From an uncultured Bacilli bacterium (GTDB lineage: Bacteria; Bacillota_I; Bacilli_A; RF39; UBA660), in NCBI GenBank assembly GCA_947587565.1, contig CANPYA010000084.1:1-5363 (forward strand): a DNA stretch of 5,363 bases, read 5' to 3'. Positions within the stretch are counted from its first letter, which is position 1. Each line of letters opens with the position of its first letter. Positions 1 to 5,294 of this stretch are shown one piece after another. A program made the position numbers and the translations under genes. The notes beneath the pieces were generated by a model. That model worked only from the letters and a program-made list of their open reading frames with translations, did not search any database and was not told the origin of the DNA.

Positions 1-27
1 AAAAGTATATTTCAAAACTTTTTTCAT

Positions 28-65
28 AAAAAAGACAAATAAGTAAAAAATTTTACCTATTTGTC
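28..65 (-). terminator. Intrinsic terminator of the minus-strand surface-protein gene
   Basis: Read on the minus strand, an inverted repeat (65-58 pairing with 34-41, continued after one A/C mismatch by 56-51 with 43-48) is followed directly by six T (complement of A at 28-33). It lies about 35 bases after the stop codon at 101. No T-run follows in the plus direction, so it serves the minus-strand gene only. Confidence 0.75.
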
Positions 66-74
66 AACAGTCTG

Positions 75-98
75 AAATAAGTCATATTAGACTTATTT
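75..98 (-). other. Perfect 9-bp stem-loop just after the stop codon
   Basis: AAATAAGTC at 75-83 is the exact reverse complement of 90-98, with a 6-base loop at 84-89. It sits between the stop codon (101) and the terminator hairpin at 34-65. No T-run follows it, so it is not a terminator by itself. It may protect the mRNA 3' end or be a first pause hairpin. Its arm ACTTATT can also pair with 38-44 inside the terminator, so the two structures could compete. Confidence 0.45.
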
Positions 99-100
99 AA

Positions 101-1159
101 TTAACTAGGTAAGTTATAATCGTTAGAGATAAATATTCTTTTTCCATTATTATCAACTTTATAATCGACTACGGTAATAATGCCTTTATCAGTTTCAACA
201 TTAATAGTAATTCTTAATTCATAACCAACAATACCACTACCATCTTTATTTAATACAACTGTTTCTTTTCTATTTAAAGCAGGTAGTGAAGTTTCTTTTA
301 CATTTGGTATATTTATTTTTCTAACATCTTTTTGAATTCTTACTGTTTCGGTTTCCATTAAATTATTAATTTCTTTCATCATATCTTCATTTTTATATAA
401 TTCAATACTAACAGCACAGCCACCGGTTGATTTATCAACTGCAAGTAAATATTCATTAGTGTCATATTCATTATTACCATATTTACATTCGGTAACAGGT
501 GGTTTTTCTGGTTCTTGTTCATCAGGTTCAGTTGTTGTAGTTTTGCCTTTAATAATTAATTTTGTTTCTTTCACATTTTCATTACCAGCATCATCTTTCG
601 CAGAAATCTTAATACTATAAGTACCACTTTCTTTAAATGTACTATAATCTATTTTATTGCCATCTTCATCAGTACCAGATTTATAAAATGTAATTGTACA
701 GTCTTTTTGAGAATTATCAGTACATGATTTAACAAAATCTTTAGCTTTATAAGAATCATTTTCATTAATGGTTACTTCTTTAACTTCTAATTCTGGCATT
801 ATGGTATCAACAACTTTTAATTTAGTATTATGAGATTCTTCACCAACTGTAACTTTAACATCATATTCCCCAGCTTTACTAATATCAAAATTTTTAGGAT
901 ATTCAATATCAATATCATCTAATTCGACATTTTCAATTTTTGCAAAGAAAATATCTTTGGAATATTTCTCATTTACTTCAACTGTGGCTTCACTTTTTAA
1001 ACTAAGTGTTCCTTGTGGTTCATTTTTATTTTCGCCTTCAAAGTTTCTTGTTACAACAAAGCAAATGATAATACCAATAACACAGATACCAATAATTACA
1101 ACGTTAATAATGGTTCTTCTTGTATTATGTACATGATCATAGAAAAATTTTTTTGCCAT
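101..1159 (-). CDS. Membrane-anchored extracellular protein with Ig-like (DUF5011/HYR-like) modules
   Basis: A 352-aa protein with one N-terminal membrane segment (about residues 17-37) after a short basic stretch with R14-R15, and no lipobox, so it is probably a signal anchor with the rest outside the cell. Residues about 51-118 look like a small bacterial Ig-like beta-sandwich (FDISKAGEYDVKVTV). Residues about 119-205 fit the DUF5011/HYR type: a DTIMPEL opening, then CTDNS, then GTYSIKISAKDDAGNE, with C146 and C154 as a likely disulfide pair. A Thr/Pro/Glu-rich linker (207-223) leads to a C-terminal domain (about 224-352, C225 and C248) that I do not recognise. The ATG at 1159 is preceded by AGAGGT (1172-1167 on the minus strand). 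A weak promoter candidate upstream on that strand is TAGCAA, 17 bases, TATGAT. Such modules are usual in cell-surface adhesion or scaffold proteins, but no specific function can be assigned. The gene is monocistronic here, divergent from rplK, and has its own terminator. Confidence 0.85.
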   Translation of the reverse strand: MAKKFFYDHVHNTRRTIINVVIIGICVIGIIICFVVTRNFEGENKNEPQGTLSLKSEATVEVNEKYSKDIFFAKIENVELDDIDIEYPKNFDISKAGEYDVKVTVGEESHNTKLKVVDTIMPELEVKEVTINENDSYKAKDFVKSCTDNSQKDCTITFYKSGTDEDGNKIDYSTFKESGTYSIKISAKDDAGNENVKETKLIIKGKTTTTEPDEQEPEKPPVTECKYGNNEYDTNEYLLAVDKSTGGCAVSIELYKNEDMMKEINNLMETETVRIQKDVRKINIPNVKETSLPALNRKETVVLNKDGSGIVGYELRITINVETDKGIITVVDYKVDNNGKRIFISNDYNLPS

Positions 1160-1272
1160 ATAAAATACCTCTATCCTTAATATAACTTAATCATAACATA
1201 ATATACATAAATTTGCTAGACTTATTTGTTTTACTTTACATAGTTTGGCATATAATTTTAATGCACAAATAC

Positions 1273-1301
1273 TTGCATTATCCTTATATTTATGGTATTA
1301 T
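1273..1301 (+). promoter_or_regulatory. Candidate sigma-A promoter for rplK-rplA, extended -10
   Basis: TTGCAT (1273-1278), a 17-base spacer and TATTAT (1296-1301), with TG one base before the -10 box (1293-1294), make an extended -10 promoter. Transcription would start near 1308, leaving a leader of about 90 bases that contains the L1-type site. An upstream TATAAT at 1251-1256 has only poor -35 partners (TTTACT at a 15-base spacing) and is a weaker alternative. Confidence 0.55.
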
Positions 1302-1332
1302 TTGATATGCAATTTAATTTATTGCAAGTTAT

Positions 1333-1365
1333 GTGGGAGGGAATGCGGATTTGCCCTGTAACCAC
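1333..1365 (+). promoter_or_regulatory. L1-binding autoregulatory site in the rplK leader
   Basis: GTGG (1333-1336) pairs with CCAC (1362-1365) and GGG (1339-1341) with CCC (1354-1356). The two helices are separated by an asymmetric internal loop, GA on one side and TGTAA on the other. This two-helix form with a purine-rich asymmetric loop is the known L1 target that mimics the 23S rRNA L1 stalk, and the GTGGGAGG...AACCAC form is what I recall from Firmicute rplK leaders. It ends about 20 bases before the Shine-Dalgarno site. Free L1 would bind here and lower synthesis of L11 and L1. The structure is seen in the sequence; binding is inferred from the family. Confidence 0.7.
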
Positions 1366-1398
1366 TAACGCGAAAATATTTTATAGGAGGTGTTTTTC

Positions 1399-2001
1399 GT
1401 GGCCAAAGAAGTCGTAAAAAGAATTAAACTTGAAATTCAAGCTGGTAAAGCAACCCCAGCACCACCAGTTGGTACAGTTTTAGGACCTGCTGGAATCAAT
1501 TTACAAGAGTTCTGTACAAAATTTAATGACGCAACTAAAGATAAAATGGGCGATGTAGTGCCTTGTGAAATTTCTATTTATGAAGATAGAACATTCGATT
1601 TTGTACTTAAAACTCCACCTGCTGGATTCTTATTAAAGAAAGTAGCTAAGATTCAAAAGGGTAGTCAAAAAGGTGCTAATCAAATAGTTGCAACTATCTC
1701 TGAAGCTGATTTAAGAAGCATTGCGGAAACTAAATTACCAGATTTAAATGCTTATACTGTTGAGGGTGCTATGAATATTATTGAAGGTACTGCTCGTAAT
1801 ATGGGTATTGCGGTATCTGGAAGAAATGATGCTGAACTTGCTGAACAAGCTAAAGAAGCTGAAGCCGAAGAAAAAGAAATGGCTAAAAGAGAAGCTGAAC
1901 TTGAAGCTATGGAAGAAGAAGCTAAAGCTGAAGCTCCAGTTGATGTACCAGTAATTGGTGATGAAGATAAAGAAAAAGATTCTGAAGAAGAAGCAGAATA
2001 A
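1399..2001 (+). CDS. rplK: 50S ribosomal protein L11 with acidic C-terminal extension
   Basis: L11 forms the base of the ribosomal GTPase-associated centre together with L10-L12 and 23S rRNA. The GTG at 1399 is the start: AGGAGG at 1385-1390 ends 8 bases before it, and translation gives the standard MAKEVVKRIKLEI opening. An upstream in-frame GTG at 1390 overlaps the ribosome site and is rejected. Residues 1-70 hold the N-terminal domain with the conserved proline-rich segment (PAPPVGTVLGPAGINLQEF, about 20-38). Residues 71-141 hold the rRNA-binding domain, ending GTARNMGIAVSG. Bacterial L11 normally ends near residue 141. Here about 59 more residues follow, 25 of them Asp or Glu, first as a helix-prone EAEAEEKE-type stretch and then a short PVDVPV segment with an acidic end. 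Two stop codons occur in tandem. rplA follows after 58 bases with no terminator, so the two are co-transcribed. Confidence 0.97.
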   Translation: MAKEVVKRIKLEIQAGKATPAPPVGTVLGPAGINLQEFCTKFNDATKDKMGDVVPCEISIYEDRTFDFVLKTPPAGFLLKKVAKIQKGSQKGANQIVATISEADLRSIAETKLPDLNAYTVEGAMNIIEGTARNMGIAVSGRNDAELAEQAKEAEAEEKEMAKREAELEAMEEEAKAEAPVDVPVIGDEDKEKDSEEEAE

Positions 2002-2027
2002 TAAATAAAAAATTAAATTTAAAAAGT

Positions 2028-2052
2028 CCGCTAATTAACCACAGTTAGGAGG
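2028..2052 (+). promoter_or_regulatory. Small hairpin over the rplA ribosome-binding site; possible remnant half L1 site
   Basis: CTAATT (2031-2036) can pair with AGTTAG (2043-2048), with one G-U pair, leaving AACCAC in the loop. The right arm overlaps the first bases of the AGGAGG site (2047-2052) of rplA. The string CCGCTAATTAACCAC (2028-2042) resembles the 3' half of an L1-binding site, but no GTGGGAGG-like 5' half precedes it. It is either a decayed site or a simple translational hairpin. The stem is short, so confidence is low. Confidence 0.3.
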
Positions 2053-2059
2053 GAAAATT

Positions 2060-2758
2060 TTGAGAAAACATAGTAAAAAATATGTGGAAGTTTCTAAAAC
2101 GATTGATAGTGCGAAATTATATACTAAAGAAGAAGCAGTTAAATTAGTTAAAAGCACATCAACAACTAAATTTGATAGTACAGTTGAAGTAGCCATCAAA
2201 TTAAATATTGATGCTAAAAAGACTGACCAACAATTAAGAGGTTCATTAGTAATGCCTAATGGTACTGGTAAAAGTAAAAAAGTTTTAGTTATTGCTAAAG
2301 GAGACTTTGCTACTGAGGCTAAAAAAGCTGGTGCTGATTATGTTGGCGATAAAGACATGTTAGATAAAATCAAAAATGAAAACTGGTTTGATTTTGATGT
2401 TGTTGTAGCTACTCCAGATATGATGCCAGAAGTTGGTAAAATTGGTAATGTTTTAGGACCTAAAGGTTTAATGCCAAACCCTAAAACAGGTACAGTTACT
2501 ACTAAAGTTGCTGATGTTGTTAAAGATTTAAAAAGTGGTATGGTTACTTATAAAACTGATTCTTATGGTAACATTCATACTATCATTGGTAAAGTTTCAT
2601 TTACTGAAGCTAAATTACTTGAAAATTTAGAATATGTAATTAGAACTATAAATAAAGCAAAACCACAAGCTGTTAAAGGTGTATTTATAGATAAAATTAC
2701 AATTGCTACTACTATGGGTCCTGGTATTAAGTTAGATAAAAATTCATTTGAATTATAA
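2060..2758 (+). CDS. rplA: 50S ribosomal protein L1
   Basis: L1 forms the mobile L1 stalk at the ribosomal E site and represses its own operon by binding the rplK leader. The product is 232 aa, the usual length, and is collinear with the family: opening RKHSKKYVEVSKTID, domain I with TVEVAIKLNIDAKK (about 41-54) and QQLRGSLVMPNGTGK (57-71), the central domain II, and the L1 signature with VLGPKGLMPNPKTGTVT at about 131-147. The C-terminal return to domain I includes KAKPQAVKGVF. The start is a TTG at 2060, chosen because AGGAGG (2047-2052) stands 7 bases upstream and the product begins exactly where L1 should; no ATG is available nearby. The gene ends 7 bases before the -35 box of the rplJ promoter and has no terminator of its own, so some rplK-rplA transcripts may read into the L10 leader. 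Confidence 0.98.
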   Translation: MRKHSKKYVEVSKTIDSAKLYTKEEAVKLVKSTSTTKFDSTVEVAIKLNIDAKKTDQQLRGSLVMPNGTGKSKKVLVIAKGDFATEAKKAGADYVGDKDMLDKIKNENWFDFDVVVATPDMMPEVGKIGNVLGPKGLMPNPKTGTVTTKVADVVKDLKSGMVTYKTDSYGNIHTIIGKVSFTEAKLLENLEYVIRTINKAKPQAVKGVFIDKITIATTMGPGIKLDKNSFEL

Positions 2759-2765
2759 TTTAGAC

Positions 2766-2794
2766 TTGATAAAACCTAAGTTGTAGAGTATAAT
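2766..2794 (+). promoter_or_regulatory. Strong sigma-A promoter for rplJ-rplL
   Basis: TTGATA (2766-2771) and a perfect TATAAT (2789-2794) are separated by exactly 17 bases. Transcription would begin near 2801, just ahead of the L10 leader. It gives rplJ-rplL a transcription start separate from rplK-rplA. Confidence 0.85.
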
Positions 2795-2800
2795 ACTTAA

Positions 2801-2881
2801 GAAGAAAAGAAAAACCGAAGACAGTAGGGAAGTTCGTCTTTTAAAAATCCTACCGAGGGGAATGCAAAAAATAAACTTTTT
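2801..2881 (+). promoter_or_regulatory. Ribosomal protein L10 leader (L10-L12 binding RNA)
   Basis: The segment CCGAAGACAGTAGG (2815-2828) and the later CCTACCGAGG (2849-2858) are the conserved halves of the L10 leader family (Rfam L10_leader, matched from memory). GTAGG at 2824-2828 pairs with CCTAC at 2849-2853. The flanking GAAGAC and CGAGG form the kinked region bound by L10-(L12)n. In B. subtilis this complex stabilises an anti-antiterminator, so that a downstream terminator forms when the stalk proteins are in excess. The same layout is visible here: GGGAAG (2827-2832) overlaps this stem and is fully complementary to CTTCCC (2885-2890) in the terminator's 5' arm. Confidence 0.88.
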
Positions 2882-2908
2882 AGGCTTCCCATATCGGAAG
2901 CTTTTCTT
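2882..2908 (+). terminator. Attenuator terminator before rplJ
   Basis: AGGCTTCC (2882-2889) pairs with GGAAGCTT (2896-2903), with one G-U pair and a 6-base loop, followed by TTTTCTT (2902-2908). It lies between the L10 leader and the rplJ ribosome site, so it acts inside the transcript and not at its end. Its 5' arm can instead pair with 2827-2832, the antiterminator form. The tail and 3' arm (2901-2908) are also complementary to AAGAAAAG at 2802-2809 near the 5' end of the RNA, a weaker A/U-rich alternative. Confidence 0.8.
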
Positions 2909-2926
2909 AATATATAAGGAGGAAAA

Positions 2927-3424
2927 ATGGCAAGCGAAAAGATTCTTAATGAAAAGAAAGTTATCGTAAGTGAAATTATTGATAATATCAAAAATAGTGA
3001 ATCTGTTATCTTATTCCAATATCAAGGTTTAACGGTTGCTGAAATGACTGAACTTCGTAATAAACTTAATGAAGTTGAATCTAGTGTTAAGATTTATAAG
3101 AATACTCTTTTAAAAAGAGCCTTAGATGAACTTAATATTAAAATGGATGATTTTCTTGAAGGACCAAATGCAATCCTTTTTGGAAAAAATCTATTAGAAC
3201 CAATTAAGATTATTGCCGATTATGCGAAAGATCATGACAAGTTAAACATTCGTGTAGGAATCATCAGTGGTGATGTAGCAGATATAAATACTATTAAAGA
3301 ATATGCATCTATTCCATCAAGAGAAGGATTACTTACTATGCTCGCTGGTGGTATGATACAGTATGTTAAAGATTTATCAATAAGTTTAAACTTATATGCC
3401 GAAAAATTAGAAGGGAAGGAATAA
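2927..3424 (+). CDS. rplJ: 50S ribosomal protein L10
   Basis: L10 anchors the L7/L12 dimers to 23S rRNA next to L11 and is also the RNA-binding regulator of its own operon through the leader upstream. The 165-aa length is normal. Family landmarks are VILFQYQGLTVAEMTELRNKL (about 27-47), the rRNA-contacting VKIYKNTLLKRAL (about 54-66), the GPNAILFG strand (about 79-86), and IPSREGLLTMLAGGM (about 128-142). These are followed by the C-terminal helix (about 143-165) that carries the L12 dimers. The ATG at 2927 follows AAGGAGG (2916-2922). The last codons, for GKE, also supply the GGAAGGA ribosome site of rplL, which starts 4 bases after the rplJ stop, so the two genes are translationally close. 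Confidence 0.97.
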   Translation: MASEKILNEKKVIVSEIIDNIKNSESVILFQYQGLTVAEMTELRNKLNEVESSVKIYKNTLLKRALDELNIKMDDFLEGPNAILFGKNLLEPIKIIADYAKDHDKLNIRVGIISGDVADINTIKEYASIPSREGLLTMLAGGMIQYVKDLSISLNLYAEKLEGKE

Positions 3425-3428
3425 TAAA

Positions 3429-3797
3429 ATGGCAAAATTAACAAAAGATGAATTTATTAGTGCTTTAAAAGAAATGACTATTCTTGAAGTAAAAGAATTA
3501 GTTGATGCAATGAAAGAAGAATTTGGTGTTGATCCATCTGCTGTTGCTGTAGCAGCTGCTCCTGCTCAAGCTCAAGAAGATGAAGGTTCAGCAACAAAAA
3601 CTGTAGTTTTAAAAAGTGCTGGTGGCAACAAAATTGCAGTTATTAAAATCATTAAAGAAATTACTGGCTTAGGATTAGTTGAAGCTAAAGGTTTAGCTGA
3701 TAATGGTGGAAATATTAAAGAAAACGTTCCTGCTGATGAAGCTAAACAAATTGCTGATCAATTAACTGAAGCTGGTGCTGAAGTAGAATTAGCATAG
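3429..3797 (+). CDS. rplL: 50S ribosomal protein L7/L12
   Basis: L7/L12 is the multi-copy stalk protein that recruits and activates the translational GTPases (EF-G, EF-Tu, IF2). The 122-aa length is normal. Residues 1 to about 37 form the dimerisation domain that binds L10, about 38-56 are the flexible Ala-rich hinge (AVAVAAAPAQAQEDEG), and the rest is the globular C-terminal domain with GGNKIAVIKIIKEITGLGLVEAK (about 65-87). The factor-binding lysines of that helix are kept. The position of E. coli R73 is Lys and that of K81 is Val, mild departures. Expression in excess of L10 would have to come from translation, since no separate promoter is visible. The ORF ends in TAG followed at once by TAA, and a strong terminator comes directly after. 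Confidence 0.98.
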   Translation: MAKLTKDEFISALKEMTILEVKELVDAMKEEFGVDPSAVAVAAAPAQAQEDEGSATKTVVLKSAGGNKIAVIKIIKEITGLGLVEAKGLADNGGNIKENVPADEAKQIADQLTEAGAEVELA

Positions 3798-3804
3798 TAA
3801 ATTT

Positions 3805-3831
3805 AAAAAATGTCAGAAATGGCATTTTTTT
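3805..3831 (+). terminator. Intrinsic terminator of the rplJL unit
   Basis: AAAAAATGTC (3805-3814) pairs with GGCATTTTTT (3821-3830) with one U-G pair and a 6-base loop, and the run of seven T (3825-3831) completes a classic intrinsic terminator. Begins 8 bases after the rplL stop. It separates the ribosomal genes from the next gene, and shows that rpoB is not part of this transcript. Confidence 0.92.
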
Positions 3832-3841
3832 ATGAAATCAA

Positions 3842-3868
3842 TTGACAATCGGGGGGGTAGTTTATAAT
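3842..3868 (+). promoter_or_regulatory. Promoter with a seven-G run in the -35/-10 spacer
   Basis: A perfect TTGACA (3842-3847) and a perfect TATAAT (3863-3868) are separated by 15 bases, 2 short of the optimum. The spacer contains GGGGGGG (3851-3857), very unusual in such AT-rich DNA. The remaining spacer bases are 3 before and 5 after the run. Each G gained or lost by slippage would change the spacing; nine G would give 17 bases. A second promoter at 5295-5322 has the same construction. Start of transcription is predicted near 3875. Promoter identity is well supported; variability by slippage is inference. Confidence 0.8.
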
Positions 3869-3872
3869 AAAA

Positions 3873-3899
3873 TCATAGGATAGAAGGTATGTCTTATGA
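3873..3899 (+). promoter_or_regulatory. 5' leader hairpin holding the ribosome site and start codon
   Basis: Bases 3873-3882 pair with 3890-3899 over 10 bp with two G-U pairs. The 7-base loop GAAGGTA (3883-3889) contains the Shine-Dalgarno site, and the ATG (3896-3898) lies in the 3' arm. It begins at the predicted transcription start. It could limit translation, stabilise the mRNA 5' end, or act as a DNA operator. An inverted repeat stands at the same place in the cassette at the window end. Confidence 0.5.
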
Positions 3900-5236
3900 G
3901 ATTGAAAAATAAAAATATACTGATATTTATAAGTATAGGAATAGTACTAATTATTAGTATGTTTTTTGTGTTTAATAAATCTTATGAATATAAAGAACTA
4001 CCAAAGGTTAAAGTAAAAGAACAAAATGATTTAAAGCAATTTGCTTTAATGCTGGAACAAGAAGATGGTAACTATCTTGAAAGCGAAGGAGAACTACCTA
4101 CAAGAGGTTATACCTTTAATAAGAAAAAAAGTGGATGTACAGATATAAATGGTAAAATAATTGATGATACTTTAGATTATAATTATGAAAATAATATGGT
4201 AACTTTAAATACAAGTAAAACTAGTTATTGCTATTTGTACTATGATATAGAACCTAATGTAAGTTATTTAGTAAGCAAAGATGAAAATAATTATATATCA
4301 AAGAAACTAACCGGAGGATTATACCGATACCAAGGAATAGGAGATGTAAGTAATTATATATGTTATGGAACAAATGACACAGAAGATTGTGTAAATAATC
4401 CTGAAACATACATGTATCGAATAATTGGTGTAACTTCAACTGGTGAATTAAAATTAATAAAAAATACATGGGTTGAAGATAATGGAACAAGTGTCTTCCA
4501 ATGGCATACTCCAGATGTTATAAATAGTTGTCCGAATGGTAAATGTCCAGAATGGAATGAATCAAATTTATTTTATCGCATTAATGGAAAAGATGTAAAT
4601 AAAACAGGATTAAGTAATATTTTTATTGATAATCCTAACTATCCATATTTAAATAGTGCCGAAGAAAATAATGCTTGGTATAATAATATTCTTTATCATG
4701 ATTGGCTATATGGAGATATACAGGAAACGGAAGATTATTATGATGCCAACAAAATCTATGATATAGAAAAAGGAAAGGCAAATGTACTTTGGTATAATTG
4801 TCAAAATGAATGTACAAATATAAATAATTGGCATCAAGAAGAATATAAATGGAATAGTAGCGTAAATGCTAAAATAGGTTTAATGTATATTCATGATTAT
4901 TTATATGCATATAAAACAAATGAAGAAGATGCTGGAAAACCAAATAATGAAGGAAATGCTAAATTATCATGGATATATTTAGAAAAAGAAGGAACTGATT
5001 GGTCAACTAAAGCTGAATGGACAATGACAAGGCGCGGAATAGATATATTTGAAACTTATCAAGGCGGATTTAGTGCTTGGTTTATTTCTTTTGTTGGCTC
5101 GATTGCTTTTAGTTGGAATTGGTATGGTAATGTAAATGAAAGTCACTATGTTAGGCCAGTATTTTATATATCATCTAATTTAAATATAAATGGTAATGGT
5201 ACTTCAATTGAACCTTTTACAATAAATTTTAATTAA
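3896..5236 (+). CDS. Membrane-anchored exported Cys/aromatic-rich protein, DUF6273-like C-terminus
   Basis: A 446-aa protein of unknown function. A basic start (MRLKNKN) is followed by one membrane segment (about 8-26) without a lipobox, so it is probably anchored with about 420 residues outside. Residues about 47-118 resemble a short module I associate with exported proteins of RF39-like gut Bacilli (LPTRGYTFNKKKSGC ... CYLYYD). Residues about 140-190 contain LYRYQG, NYICYGT and MYRIIGVTSTGELKLIK. The C-terminal third has a WTMTRRG ... AWFISFVGS ... YVRPVFYISS pattern, like the DUF6273 or formylglycine-enzyme-like fold (WLRS ... VRP), matched from memory. Eight cysteines fall into close pairs (81/112, 156/165, 212/217, 302/306), suggesting disulfides, and Trp and Tyr are frequent, as in carbohydrate-binding surfaces. 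The ATG at 3896 has GAAGG (3883-3887) 8 bases upstream. The gene stands alone behind the G-run promoter; no convincing terminator is seen within the first 80 bases after its stop. It could be an adhesin, lectin or decoy antigen; none is proven. Confidence 0.85.
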   Translation: MRLKNKNILIFISIGIVLIISMFFVFNKSYEYKELPKVKVKEQNDLKQFALMLEQEDGNYLESEGELPTRGYTFNKKKSGCTDINGKIIDDTLDYNYENNMVTLNTSKTSYCYLYYDIEPNVSYLVSKDENNYISKKLTGGLYRYQGIGDVSNYICYGTNDTEDCVNNPETYMYRIIGVTSTGELKLIKNTWVEDNGTSVFQWHTPDVINSCPNGKCPEWNESNLFYRINGKDVNKTGLSNIFIDNPNYPYLNSAEENNAWYNNILYHDWLYGDIQETEDYYDANKIYDIEKGKANVLWYNCQNECTNINNWHQEEYKWNSSVNAKIGLMYIHDYLYAYKTNEEDAGKPNNEGNAKLSWIYLEKEGTDWSTKAEWTMTRRGIDIFETYQGGFSAWFISFVGSIAFSWNWYGNVNESHYVRPVFYISSNLNINGNGTSIEPFTINFN

Positions 5237-5294
5237 TTAAATATTGTGCAATAAATTAAATTACAAAATTATATTTAAAAAATTTGAAAAAATG

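Noticed and set aside
1390..1398. In-frame GTG at 1390 as the rplK start
   Set aside because: It overlaps the AGGAGG ribosome site and adds MFF before the conserved L11 start; GTG at 1399 has correct spacing.
2797..2991. 64-codon minus-strand ORF across the L10 leader and rplJ start
   Set aside because: Lies opposite a conserved regulatory RNA and rplJ; low-complexity hydrophobic product, no ribosome site considered convincing.
3232..3444. 70-codon minus-strand ORF opposite rplJ
   Set aside because: Shadow of rplJ with no recognisable protein features.
3889..3912. Out-of-frame 7-codon ORF (ATG at 3889, TAA at 3910) overlapping the start of the 446-aa gene
   Set aside because: Its ATG is only 1-2 bases from the ribosome site, too close for efficient initiation; most likely a by-product of the leader hairpin sequence.
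4254..4817. Two minus-strand ORFs (4254-4490, 4635-4817) inside the 446-aa gene
   Set aside because: His/Leu/Tyr-rich shadow translations of an Asn/Asp/Tyr-rich gene; no independent signals.
101..5236. Alternative genetic code (TGA as Trp, as in Mycoplasma)
   Set aside because: The Trp codons seen are TGG and stops are TAA or TAG; no in-frame TGA occurs, so there is no evidence for reassignment, though the absence of TGA stops in six genes does not exclude it.
5228..5280. AT-rich palindromes (TTTAATTAATTAAA and TATTG/CAATA) after the 446-aa gene as a terminator
   Set aside because: Stems are A/T only or have a 2-base loop, and no T-run follows.
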